Assembly: GCF_016920785.2 (NCBI RefSeq)
Contig: NW_024609839.1
Location: forward strand, 18,105,085 to 18,169,084
Length of the DNA: 64,000 nt
Direction of reading: 5' to 3'
Source: Ixodes scapularis
Taxonomy: Eukaryota; Arthropoda; Arachnida; Ixodida; Ixodidae
In this document: piece after piece, positions 34,324 to 45,551 of the stretch
Layout of the letters: every line of letters begins with the position of its first letter
Position numbering within the stretch: position 1 is the stretch's first letter
Translations under genes and position numbers: made by a program
Notes under the pieces: generated by a model
Told to the model about the DNA's origin: nothing
The model's input: only the letters and a program-made list of their open reading frames with translations
The model's database searches: none

Positions 34324-36276
34324 TTAACGTGCACGATAAAGTAAAGGAACCTTCAGATATAACGAGGATATGATCTTTCTACAACACCTCCACACTGAAC
34401 GATAAAAGTTAAGCTCACTAAACAGCACAAGCACCGACATGATCATTCCGAAGCACCAGATTAGAAATATAGGTCTAAGGTCGCTAAGAGTGAGCACCGC
34501 CTCCGGAACAGGCATAGCATTGTTCGCGCGACGGTATGCGGTCTTGAATTTGCTAAGAGACTCAGCCCTCATGTAGAGTCCGGTTTCAACTCCACGACTC
34601 AGGGTGTCCTTGACATCGTCCAGGTACACAGAGGACCGCCTCATTTCGGGTCATGTCAGGTGCGTCAGAACAGGATCGATAGCTTCAACGTAACCTCTTC
34701 CAATAAGCTCTCGTCTTAGAGCTTCGAAGCGCTCCGGTGGTACTATGGAAATTAAGAAGGTGTCTTTTTTGTCTTTGTTAATCTTTATAGCTTTCGAATC
34801 GTCTCCGCCTTCACCAGTTACGAAGCAATCTGAAACATCCCTGACGGAGTTTAGGAAATTGTGATAGTCGGGGAGGCTGTCGTAGTCGATGTCGACAGGG
34901 TCATTACGATTGAGAAAACAAATACGATAGTTTTTCCGCGTAATATCGACTAACGAGACGAATTGAAGAGGCTCTTTCTGAAACGGCAAAGAAGTAAGAA
35001 GTGATGTGACCCGACCTTTGAAAATGGTGGACATAATGAAAAGCATCAACATGATGACGCAAACAACGATACGGGACGACTGCATCCCAAGAAGCACGGT
35101 GTTGAAACGAACACCTTGTTGCAGAAGCGATGCCAAAATAGGAGATAAGAAAGTGAACATGTCCTGCGTGTTCTTGTATAAAACCTTGTTGATCAAGACA
35201 ATGGTCAGGACAAAAAACAGGAAGGATATTAGCAACCCAATCCATACTTTAAATGAAAACGGCAACACGAGAACAGCTTCTTTCAAAACGCGTTCCGGTC
35301 TTGGAACAAAAAAAGAAAAACCTATCGGGGTGATGTACTGTACAACCTTCTTCATCCCACGAGGTTTTGTGGGTTCCTTGGAAAGTGCTATTATTGAACC
35401 GGATATTCTCTCACGGAATGTAAAATCGAACTTGCTGAGTTGGATATGAGATAAGCGATGTTTCAATAGTTCTAATGTAACTTCGATGGCTGGGTGCTCA
35501 AGGTAATCTTCTCTGTCACAAAATACAACTAGTTTACTTCCATTAAGAGGCAGCCGTTTTGGGATAGATGCGTGATCATATTTTCCACATTTAGTGAAAG
35601 TCCTCTCAGAACGAGTACGAATCAACGTATCTCTGCTGCAAAAAGTTTGATTCTTTAGATCGTTCATCATGGTCTTCAAGAGCTGAACGCGGAATTCGTC
35701 TTGAATGTGTGCACTTCCATTAGACAGCGTTATTTTGAAGATTCCACTGGTTTTATAAAATTCTGACATACGGGGATCGTTCCGGTAGGAACCACGAAAT
35801 CTGGTTTTCAACCTCACTCCTTCAGCAAATATCAGCACTGCAATGTAATAATTGTTCATTATAATTTGGGATAAATCGTTCGAAAGAAAATCATAACATA
35901 CAAAATACATGGTCTTAACGTACCTTCGTCTAACGGCGCGCACAAGTTCACCACCGCATGAGTGAAACTGAACACTTCCATCAGTCCAGAGTGTCACTGG
36001 ATATAACAAAGGTTTCAAAAACACCGTGAACATTGTCGCGTTTTGTACGAGGCATTGCGGCTCCAAAAATATGTCCAGGGGCCCCGCTTCTGGGTTGAAT
36101 GATGATAAGAACTGGTCGAATAGTTCTGATGAAATGAAGGACTCCAAGGTCAACACCTGCGGCTTGCCTCCACTTTCTCCTCTTGGCAGTAAATTTGCTG
36201 TGATGACGGTCAGCAGGAAAACTGCCTGCGGCTTAACAATCCGTGAGAATCGGATAGAGCATTCCGGAGCTGACAT
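34324..36276 (-). pseudogene. Ionotropic receptor (IR, iGluR-related), single exon, one in-frame TGA
   Basis: A divergent chemosensory ionotropic receptor: a ligand-gated cation channel subunit of the iGluR superfamily in the sensory-neuron membrane. I take the ATG at 36276-36274 as start, because the longer frame begins with GTG directly after a TAG and the ATG is followed by a signal-peptide-like run (AVFLLTVITANLL). After an extracellular ligand-binding region come transmembrane helix 1 (VWIGLLISFLFFVLTIVLI), the pore loop (FTFLSPILASLLQQG), helix 2 (IVVCVIMLMLFIMSTIF) leading into KGRVTSLLTSLPF, and the S2 lobe. A TGA at 34653-34651 follows DPVLTHLT. The same frame then continues for 108 codons with the rest of S2 and the last helix (IFLIWCFGMIMSVLVLF), ending near 34324. 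There are 541 codons before the stop and about 650 in all, a normal IR length. Everything but the TGA is intact. It is either a very young pseudogene or a readthrough gene (TGA is followed by C). Confidence 0.85.
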
Positions 36277-37803
36277 GACTCTCGGGGATGAACAATTTCG
36301 TCTTTCGACTGCCACCTAAATTTAAAACGTGTGATGATATTCAAAATAAGACTTTAGTGTTCGTATTTGAGAACACCTTTCTAACGGCGATGCCAGTCGG
36401 CACACAATTTCGGATGACACTTGGCATCAAGCATATTCGATGGAACTAAATATTTCCCTTATGCAAAAGGGCGCTCCATGTACCCTCGTACCATGAACTT
36501 GAATAAATGAGTTGATTGGATAACTTTTTTTTCCCGACGGTATTCCCTATAGGCTGATCTCGCTGTTAAGGTTGGGCGTGTCTGTTTTGTTTTTCAGCAC
36601 TATCCACTTAGGTGCCAATTAGAAAATAAATGGTACTTATAGAACTGCCCGAGCGTTGCCATGGTTATTTCTACATGTCCGTTTTATTGAGAGTACGCCC
36701 AGGTGCACAAAAGTGATAGGATCGTACCTGACGCCGTCATCTCGGCCGGAAAAGCGGCGAGTGATTATAAGCCACAATTCGGAACCTACATAAAATCGTA
36801 AAAAAAAAAATATTTATTTTTGTTTTAGATTTTCTGGCTATCCATTGCTCCTGTTTTTACAATATGCACTAGCTCACATGTCCTCAGAGCATATTTTTGT
36901 CACGAGCGAAAGATGATTGCTATATATTCCCTTTTGTCTTTTTGATCGGCGGCAGCGCCATGTTTCTGCCATATTTAATGCCGTAGCGCCACATGGCGTG
37001 CTTGTGGACTTGAACCCGTGCTGGGTTCGTAATTTTTATGTTTAGGGTCGCGGCTTGTGCGCCTTACGTCACTGTTTCTAAAACGTTGACTCTCATTCTA
37101 AATGGACGTCGCGATAGATTTAATGGAAAGATGCGAAACGGTTCGGAAACATGAAAACATTAGAGCATAGCTTCACTGCGGAAACGTCGATGAAAACAAA
37201 GAACAGGTCGAAGTCCAACATCGATCCGGAACCGAGAGTTCCGGTGTATTCACACTCCGCACTCTTTTTGAGGAAGTGTTGTAACAAAGCAAGCTCACTT
37301 TAATCATTGGGAACAGTCAATATGATGATTTATAACCAAGTTGTGTCATGTGAGGACTGTACGGTACTCGTTTCAAGATACAAATTCATTGTAATCGACT
37401 AAATTTTAGAATAATTTTGTAATAATTTGAATAAAAGAATTACTAAGTAATCGCTCGAGTGGTCTTATTATTCTTGGAATTACTATAATTACTTGTAAGT
37501 TGTAACCCTTTCTAAGCTTCACACCCCTTCGTCATAGTGCCCTCTGTCTTTACAAGTTTCCAACCCAGGGATCTTCGAACCGAGACGCAGGCGGAAGGAT
37601 AGTTTAACAAGATTGATTGATTAAGACGATGAGTAGATGAGAGTTCACTTATTCTAATCTGATATTGGGGAGCGCGAAATACCTTTTTTTAAACCGGCAC
37701 AAATATCTGTCATTTTCAAAATCTGAATTAATCAAAAAAGTAAAGTTTACTTTTCACGCAATGGCCAATTACATTTGTTTTCTCAAGTAATCAAGCTATC
37801 GTA

Positions 37804-38301
37804 GTGAAAATAACCTTGAGGCAAGGAACGGAAAAAGGGAGCACCGTCTTGGGAAAGGGTGTCTTCGAGCATAAGAACCCTGAAAATTGGTTTTGTTTAT
37901 CTTTTCATCACACCTTTTCACATAATCTAAAGGCCTTGGCGGTAAGACATGGAGTGAGTGTTGTGTTCAGAAATGACTTTAAACTGAGTCCTTTAACGCC
38001 TTTGTGGGGTGGCCTGCTAGGGTGTCAGAAGAAACACAGGGAGGTGGCGACTGAGTGTAAACAAGCTGTGGTTTATGGTATTTCTATGGCGTGCGGTTTC
38101 ACGTACGTAGGTAAAACTGGCAGCTGTCTGAATGACCGAATTCAGAACAGAAAAGCGTGGTGGCGTTCAAATAGCCCTATTCGGCAATTAGACCCTTTTG
38201 CAGAAATCACAAAAGCCCGCGCACGTAGCGCGACGAAAAATGGGAGCCCTCGGTGCGCCCCACCCATCGTCTTTCTTCCCGCTGCCACGTGGTACACGTG
38301 A
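37804..38301 (+). pseudogene. Penelope-like GIY-YIG endonuclease remnant (copy A)
   Basis: A 165-codon open stretch carrying the linker FSHNLKALAVRHGVSVVF, then CKQAVVYGISMACGFTYVG and KTGSCLNDRI, i.e. the Y-G...Y-V-G core of the GIY-YIG nuclease that nicks target DNA for Penelope-like elements. The reverse transcriptase and most of the helical part after the core are missing. The downstream residues (NSPIRQLDPFAEI...) do not match the family tail, so the open frame beyond about 38160 is probably fortuitous. Confidence 0.7.
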
Positions 38302-38381
38302 GCAGGCGCATGTTACCATGGCAACAACGTTCGAGCGGCCGAGGGCCGACTCAGACGAGCGACGAGTTCACGGAAATGGGA

Positions 38382-39436
38382 TCAGATCAGAAAACGTTTA
38401 TTGGGTTAAAAAAAAAAAAAAAACTAGTGGTCGGTTTTTTGTAGTCCAGGATGCCGTTGGCTTCCGCCGCCTTGCAGGCCCTTTCAATCAGGAATTCCTG
38501 ATTTTCCAGGTCGCTGCACGCTAGCTTGGCCTCCCACTGCTGCCGACTGTTGTCTTGTACCGTAGGAAGTGTGGGGTTTCGGGTGCATTCCCACGTGGAG
38601 TGGTAGAGGGTCGCCCTGGCTTGGCACCAGGGACACCTGTCCGAGTATGATTCCGGGCTTATGTGGTGGAAGCGTAGCAAGCTGGGGAAGGTTCCCGCCT
38701 GCAGCTGTCGCCACCTGACGGCCTTGTTTCCGCTGAGCTTGGGGTGCGGGGGTGGGAGACTCATTCTCCCCGCTTTGTAGTAGTTGAGTACGCTGCTGTA
38801 GGTTTGAGGTACTGGTTCCGTTGGCCCGCTCGCTTCTTCCGCCGCTCGGTTGGTGTATGCTCGAGCGACGGCGTCTGCGATCAGGTTACCGGTCAATCCC
38901 TCATGCCCTGGGATCCAAATGATTTTGTGGATGACGCCTTCCTTCCAGGCGCGTTCTAGGGCTGCTGCTGATGTCTTATTGATAAAACCCCACAGGTAGT
39001 TCCTGCAGGCATTTTGTGAGTCGGTTAGGATCGTGTAGGATTTCTTTGTCCTGTAGCCGTGGATCATAGCGAGGGCGATGGCGTGTTCACCCACCCCCTC
39101 CATGCTGGCGTTCTTGATGGAGCAGCTGGATATCTCGTCGTATGCGTGGTCCAATGCCACAGCTACCTTGGCATCCCGGCGGTAGTCCCCTGCGTCCACG
39201 TATACGAATGTCTTGTTGTCTTTGCCTTCACGCTCATAGTATTGCGCTCTTGCTCTTCTTCTTCCCCGGTGCATGATGGGGTTCATGTGCTTCGGTATGG
39301 GCCTAACTATGTAGGTTCCCTTGACTCCGGCGCCCAGTTCCCTGGAATTTTGAATGACTTCTGTACAGTCGCCGTACCCGAGCTTTTGTATAAGCTGTCT
39401 GCCAGTCCCGCTCTTCTTTAGTCTGCTTTAGTCTCT
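38382..39436 (-). mobile_element. 5'-truncated LINE (RNase H-bearing, I/R1-like) with 11 bp target duplication
   Basis: Flanked by CGGAAATGGGA at 38371-38381 and 39437-39447. The minus-strand frame 39286-38387 is the C-terminal end of a LINE ORF2: an RNase H domain with FVYVDAGDYR (first aspartate), a catalytic EHAIALAM-type helix (glutamate), ILTDSQNACRNY (second aspartate) and IIWIPGHEGLTGNLIADAVA, then a CCHC-like SDRCPWCQARATLYHSTWEC finger. Endonuclease and RT are missing, and a frameshift precedes 39286. The 3' end on the minus strand is CCAATAAACGTTTTCTGATC. A T-run in the frame (plus strand A-run at about 38408-38423) is odd but outside the domains. Confidence 0.9.
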
Positions 39437-39595
39437 CGGAAATGGGAGAGTGAGTATCGCGTTGGCCATTTTGCGAGGCTGCCCCTATCTCATCGCTCTC
39501 CTTTGTACCGGCTCAGTCGTCTGCTGCACCAACGCTTTGTCGAACATAGCCGAACCCTATCACGTTTCCGGTGAAAAGTAAGGGGATAAGTGACA

Positions 39596-40225
39596 CTGCC
39601 AGGACGGAAAGGTAAGTTACGACGAAAAACGTATTTAAAGAAGTTAATAGCTTCACCCGTCGGCGATGCGTTTCCGCTACCACTGCGCCGCCAACAACGT
39701 ACGACGTTTCGGCGGATGGGCGTGATGGCGGATGGCTGCGACGGCTGCTGGAGTTTGCTGGCGCTACTCGCGCGCGGTTGCCGAGTCGCAACGAGAAAGC
39801 GCGTTATCTTAACCGAGGGTTCCCAAAACCCCCTGCCGTCGCGGCCGGCACCGTACGTTTTGTAACAGGTCTATTGTCAAACACCTTGATGAGTGTATGA
39901 ATTGTCTCTCGAAAACGACGAGGACCGACGTTCTTGGTAAGGAAAGGGACCCACTCAAAAGAGTGCTGAAATAGACGATTCACATAACTGCTTCTGTTAA
40001 TTGTATAAGTATTCCATCGCTTGTGATGAACCTAGAGATACTGTCCTTCTTCCGTGTATGGCTTTCGAGGTCAATGTGTTCGCCGATGCATTGTTAGGCT
40101 GCATCTGAGCTTGGGCCTTGTGCTCTTGACGACTGTGGGGTTGACGGCTGTTGGTGTCAACGGTGTGGCTGGGGTGCCCTATGTGAAAAGGACTGTGGAA
40201 ATTAAATTTGCAGCGTTCCTTGTCT
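39596..40225. other. No recognisable gene
   Basis: GC-richer DNA between repeat copy A and element P2. A 60-codon frame (40054-40236) with a hydrophobic N-terminus is seen, but nothing supports it as a gene. Confidence 0.4.
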
Positions 40226-40886
40226 CGAGGTTTTAAAGCGCAGTTCTTAGCCGTCTGATTCCAGCTTGAGCGGCGTCGGCATCAGCGTGCCCGCGCGTTA
40301 CATCATTCGACGTTTCCTATTATGACGTCACACCTGACGTCACGACGGTCACGATGGGCACGCGGAGGAATTTGCTTTCTGCTAAATTTAGTGGAAAAGA
40401 CTCTCCGCTATATCTGCCGAAAAAATTTCCCGCTTAATTTAGCGGAAAATATCTCTGCTAAATTTAGCGGAGAAAATTCCTCGCTAAATTTAGCGGAAAC
40501 ATTTCTCCGCTAAATATAGCGAAAAAAATTCCCCGCTCAATTTGTCGAAATAAATTTCCCGCTAAATTTAGCGAAAAAACTTTCACACTAAATTCAGCGA
40601 AAAAATTCCCCTCTAAATTTAGCAAAAAAATATTCCCACTGAAGTTTGAAAAAAAAGATTCCCCGCTAAGTTTAGAAGAAACTTTTCCTTGCTAAATATA
40701 GCAGGTAATTTTCTCGGCTGAATTTAAGGAGAAATGTAGCCAAAATATTCCGCTAAAATGTAGGGGGCAAGAGGGGAGAAAGGGGAGGAGGGGCATACTC
40801 TCCCCTCCGTACCCTCCCCTCCTCCTCCTCAAGAGCTGCGCTCAAATTCGGGATTACAGAAAGTGGTAAACGTCTCTTTTCTTTTC
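40226..40886. mobile_element. Element P2: TIR-bounded array of CGCTAAATTTAGCG palindromes
   Basis: Left end TTTTAAAGCGCAGTTCTTAG, followed by CTTGAGCGGCGTCGGC (matching the right end of P1 inverted). Right end CTCCTCCTCAAGAGCTGCGC, then TCAAATTCGGGATTACAG (matching the left end of P1 inverted). The core (about 40375-40760) is about 13 units of roughly 30 bp centred on the palindrome CGCTAAATTTAGCG, decaying to one side. Short CRE-like TGACGTCA motifs (about 40323, 40335) precede it, as in P1. No coding sequence. Confidence 0.75.
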
Positions 40887-40914
40887 TCTAAAATCGTTTC
40901 AAAATATTCCAGAA

Positions 40915-41182
40915 ATAATCAGTGGTCTGATTATTCTTTGAATTGATAAAATTACTTGTAGCCGTTAGTAAGTTTCACTCCCCTATGTCATAGCGTCCTG
41001 TGCTTGCGCAAGTTTCCAAACCAGGAATCCTCGAGTCAATTCTGAGGCGGGAGGATAGTTTACCGAAATTGATTGATTAAAAAGAAGAGTATTCTAAAGT
41101 TAGCTCATTCTAACCCGATTAAAGACAGAACCAAAGACCCGTCTCAAACTGGCACAAATATCTGCCATTTTGAAAACATTTT
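40915..41182. repeat. Partial copy C of the Penelope-linked repeat
   Basis: Matches copy A about 37440-37725 (ATTACTTGTA, GGCGGGAGGATAGTTTA, TTGATTGATTAA, GGCACAAATATCTGyCATTTT). It lies head-to-tail directly before copy B, an arrangement reminiscent of the partial tandem copies (pseudo-LTRs) of Penelope-like elements. Confidence 0.7.
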
Positions 41183-42619
41183 GAAGACCACCTTTCTCAC
41201 GGCAATGCGAGTCGGCACATAATTTCTCTGATGACACTTGGCATGAAGCATATTCGATGGAACTAAATATTTCGCGTATGCAAAAGTGTGCTCCATGTAC
41301 CCTCGAGCCATTAACTTGAATTATTGAGTTGATTGGATCTCCTTTCCTTCCAGACGGTATTTCCTATAAGCTGCTCTCGCTGTTGAAGTTGGGCGTTCCT
41401 TTTTTGTTTCTCAGCACTATCCACTTAGGTTTCAATTAGAAAATAAATGGTGTTTATAGACCTGCCCGAGCGTTGCCATGGTTATTTCTAGATGTCAGTT
41501 TTATTGAGAGTACGCCCAGTTACACAAATGTGATAGGATTGTACCTGACGCCGTCATCCCGACCGGAAAAGCGGCGTGTGATTAAAAGCCACAATTTAGA
41601 AGCTGCTTGAAATTGTTAAAATTTTTTTTTTGCTTTAGATTTTGTTGCTATGCATTACTCCTGTTCTGAGAATATGCAGCAGCTCACATGCTCTCTGAGC
41701 ATTTTTTTTTTTTTTTGTCGCGAACACGGAAAGATTGTTATATAATCTTTTTGTCTTTTTGATCGGCGGCAGCGCCGTGTTGCTGCCATATTTAATGCCT
41801 TAGCGTCACATGGCGTGCTTGTGCGCTTGAACCCGTGCTGGGTTCGTAATTTTTATGTTTAGGGTCGCGGCTTGTGCGCCTTATGTCACTGTTTCTAAAA
41901 CGTTGAGTCTCATTTTAAATGGACGTCGTGATAGATTGAACGGGAAGATGCGAAGCAGTTCGGAAACACGAAAACATTAGACCACAGCTTCATTGTGGCA
42001 ACGTCGATGAAAACAAAGAACAGGTCGAAGTCCAACATCGATCCGGAGCTGAGAGTTTCGGTGTATTCAGACTCTGCACTCTTTTTGGGGAACTGCTGCA
42101 ACAAAGCAAGCTGACTTTAATCATTGGGAACAGTCAAGATGATGGTTTATAGCCGAGTTTTGTCATGTGGAGACCTAACGGTAGTCGTTCAAGATACAAA
42201 TTCTTTTCTAGTCGACTACATTTTGGAATAATTTTAAAATAATTTGAATAAAAGAATTACTAAGTAATCGCTCGAGTGATCTTATTATTCTGGGATTTAC
42301 TATATTTGTTTGTAACCATTTCTAAGCTTCACACCACTTCGTAATAGCGCCCTCTTTTTGCGCATGTTTCCAACACTGGGATCCTCGAGCCAAGTCTCAG
42401 GCGGGAGGATAGTTTTAAAAAATGGTTGATTAAGAAGATACACTCTTAGAAAAAAGGGGACCAAAAGGAGGTAACAGACCACCTTTACCACCCTCCTCCC
42501 GGCCAGGGGCGAAGCGCTCCGCTTGTTACCTCCTCAGGCGCAGCGGACACTAGGAATGCGGTGCTACAAGGTGAAGTTCGCCTCGAAGGGGCACCAAAGA
42601 GGTAAATATTGCCTCCCAG

Positions 42620-42900
42620 AGGGTGCACGTGTTCGAGCACTGCCAAAGCCTGGGCGCTGCGATTGGCTGTGGAAAGGCGCAAACCATTTCGCTAATTGGT
42701 CTCCTCGTTTGACACGTCATTCTTCGCGCATGCGTGGGAGAGCTCTCGCCGGGCCGACCGGGAGCGTCGGTGCCTTCCCCGCCGACGGTCGCGGTCATAA
42801 CGGCATAACGGTCTTTCTTCTCGAACGTTCGACGGAGGCGTCACTGCGCAGGAACGTTCCTTATTGTTCTGTTCGGCTCAGTCTCTTCTTACGAGGTCAC
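42620..42900 (+). promoter_or_regulatory. Promoter-like GC-rich segment upstream of captured exons
   Basis: Contains GATTGGCT and AATTGGT (inverted CCAAT-like), GCGCATGCG and CpG-rich stretches, with no TATA box near the presumed start. It ends about 50 bp before the first splice donor. Inference from composition and position only. Confidence 0.35.
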
Positions 42901-42949
42901 TGAGAGATATGCATTGACTTCAGTCGAAGATCCAAGTCGTGTGCACCGT

Positions 42950-45551
42950 ATGCAGGTAAGGAAATATTCTGCGCGGGCGGCAGTTGGCGTCGGTTATGAC
43001 CGCCCGGGAAGGCGACCTCCGTCTTAATTAGACAAAGGCTTGGCGGACATGTTGGCATGTTTGAAGGCGTCGAGCGTTCGATAAAATTAGTGTGTGGCGC
43101 GAACGCAGACACGGTTTAGACCATCGAAATTCATAAAGAGCAAGAACAGAAATGACTGTCGCTTGCACTAGCGCATATTTAGAAGGTTGACATTCGCTAA
43201 CCAGTGGCGTAACCAGCAGCTTTTTCCGGTGTATGTGTGTGCGGGTGGAGGAAGGGAAGAGCGGCGGTTCGGCGAGCCGGGCGGCCGGGCGACAAGACGC
43301 CTTTTGAATCGGGGGTCGCCTAGGTTTAAGGCGTGAGGGGGTAGGAGGTTTTCTCTTTTTGGGGCCGTTGGTGTGTCGCGTCGGACGTTAAATTGAGGAT
43401 CTGATCAAATATTTGAAAATCTCATAAGGTGGTTGGTGTATTTTTTTTTTCGCAGAGCAGTAGTCGATCAGGCATTCATTGGCGGCACCGGCCAACAGGC
43501 GCGATTAATTCTCAACGTCGTTGATATTTGTAAAAGTCAGTGTTGAACACTGATTTTTAATAGCAACGTTTTTGTTTGTTTGTTTTTAATTTAACGAGGT
43601 TTAATAAATAGTTTGGCAAAATGTCACGTTATGAAATACCGAATATAAATGTCTGAGCTAATTATTCGTGCGCTTCACAAACATTAATAGTAGTATATTG
43701 CGGAATGAGGTCATGAAGGTGTTACCGGCAGCGAGACTAGCAATTATATTGTCTTGGCATTTTCTTTGCGTGTGATCAGGCATTTCTAAAACTGATCATT
43801 CAGTAGGCGAGTTAGATATAACTCAAGTTTGCATTATTTGAAGTTGATTGAATATATTTCTTTCGTCCTGCGGCAACGTTGTAGGGTGATTTCGTCGAGG
43901 GTACTGGATGCCTGCTACCTTGGACTCATCTCGTGACAGTTCTTAACACTGTTAACTGCAGGTAAGCGTAGTTCGATATTTTTTTTTTTGATTTTTTTGT
44001 TCCCATTTGTGCACTTGAAATGGGGCTCTTGATCTTTATGTTTATTTTGTGTGTGTGCTTTTGTTCATTTCCGAGAGAAAATTTAGTGTATACTTCGAGT
44101 AAATAAATTAGGGTAAGACACACAAGGCGCTCTAGTGCGTCTTTTTCGGTGTTCTTTTTTGTGTTTTCGTCCTTGTGTGCTGATCTTCTCATGTCTAAAT
44201 AAAACATACATTCAATTTTAAATTTTAATCTGGCAAAGTTCTTCGGCAACACAATTTACATATTTGTCGAAGTTCAACATTCGGCAGTTAGAAATTATTC
44301 GTGCGCTTCGCGAACATTAATAGTACTTAGTATATTACTGAATAAGGTCATTAAGTTATTGTCGGCAGAGAGACTAGCAAGTATATTGTTGTCTTGGCAT
44401 TTTTCTTTTTTGCGGCGGCATTTTTAAAAACTAATCATTCAGTAGGCGAGTCAGATGGCTCAAGTTTGCATTATTTGAAGTTGATTGAATATATTTCTTT
44501 GCTACTGCGTCAACGTTGTAGGGTGATTTCGTCGAGGGTACTGGATGCCTGCTACCTTGGACGCAACTGCAGGTAAGCGTAGTCAGATATATTATTTTGA
44601 TGTTCTTGTTCGCATTTGGGCACTTGAAATGAGGTTCTTGATTTTAATATTTTCTTTGTGTGTGTGTGGTGTTCGTTCACTTTCCAGCGAAAATTGAGGG
44701 TATACTTCGAGTAAATAAATTAGAGTAGGACACACAAGGCGCTTGAGCGTGTCTTTTTCGGTGTGTTCTTTTTCTTTGTTTTCGTCCTTGTGTACTGTTC
44801 TTCTCGTGTTTAAATAAAACATACATTCAATTTTATTCTGGCAGAGCACTTCGGCAAAAATATTTGCATATTTGCCGAAGTTCGGCAGTTAGGGTTGGCG
44901 CTCATGTGGGTCTGCTGTGGTGCTGAGTAGCTAATGCGGTGTAGCACTCTGTGGTGTACGTTCTTCCTCTGTCCTTGTTTTAAAGCGCACTCATGTTTTT
45001 TCACGTACAATACCAACTCGCCCAACAATCAGCACTGGTATATACTAACTTGCTACAGTAGTTGTACCCCTTTGACTAAGATTCGTTAGTCTTCTAAGTA
45101 AATCGGGGGGACAAATTTAAACATGACCGGCGAATACAAAGTGCTTACTAATTTAAGATTACCACCAGCCATGTGATAATTTTAGTCAGTGGTGGTTAGT
45201 CAACAGTTAAACTAGTCACGTCTGGTAAGTATGGTTGATGCTTTCTGATGCTAGAATCAGTGGCCCATCAAATGCTCCAAATGCCTCTTAGAAAAATCCA
45301 ATATTTCTTCACAGTTTATTTAAATTAGGATGATATGTTTCAACTTCATATCACATGATTTCCACATTTTTTTGGTTCCAGGCAGGCAGTGCAATCTACC
45401 CGGTGGCTGTCAGCTCAAGCCTAAGTAATCCTGAGGCGCCCAGCGATGTGGCAGTGGAGGGAGACCTCGAAGCGGCGTCGCCTGCTGAGGCAGTCCTGGT
45501 TGCATTCTGCCTCTACTTCATCTTTGACTACACGTATCATCACCAGTTCAG
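42950..45551 (+). CDS. Captured multi-exon gene fragment inside the TA element (unknown protein)
   Basis: Consensus splice sites delimit exon 1 (ATG at 42950, donor CAG/GTAAG after 42955), exon 2b (44522-44572, acceptor TTGTAG, donor CAG/GTAAGC) and exon 3 (45382-45551, acceptor TTCCAG, donor CAG/GTGCAG). These are phase-compatible and give one open frame starting MQGDFVEGTGCLLPW, continuing SNPEAPSDVAVEGDLEAASP and ending AFCLYFIFDYTY. An alternative exon 2a (43885-43961, 77 nt) shares the first 13 codons with 2b, then diverges. No complete domain is recognised. The last segment is aromatic and hydrophobic and recalls a family of uncharacterised arthropod/fish proteins often found near transposons, but I cannot name it. 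The 3' end of the gene is not identified, so this is probably a partial capture. The fit of three splice phases argues against chance; expression is unproven. Confidence 0.5.
43660..44860. repeat. Tandem duplication of an exon-bearing segment (about 0.63 kb unit)
   Basis: Unit 1 (about 43660-44255) and unit 2 (about 44292-44860) share AATTATTCGTGCGCTTC, GAGACTAGCAA, TTTGAAGTTGATTGAATATA, GGGTGATTTCGTCGAGGGTA, CTGCAGGTAAGCGTAGT, and a 3' stretch with TGTGTACTG...AAATAAAACATACATTCAA. Each unit contains one version of exon 2. Unit 2 lacks 26 nt of the exon found in unit 1. Confidence 0.85.

Larger units (their letters stand above)
36366..39595. repeat. Dispersed repeat with Penelope remnant, copy A
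   Basis: Collinear with copy B (41184-47992) from ACCTTTCTAACGGC-type sequence (36373) through GGTCGAAGTCCAACATCGATCC (37206), the GCTCGAGTGrTCTTATTATTC region, the GIY-YIG remnant (about 37900-38300) and the tail GAGGCTGCCCCTATCT (39475). It lacks the 4.6 kb insertion that splits copy B and instead contains a LINE (38382-39436). It starts about 90 bp upstream of the receptor start codon. Confidence 0.8.

Noticed and set aside
35006..36319. Plus-strand open frames across the receptor
   Set aside because: Antisense shadows of the minus-strand receptor coding sequence.
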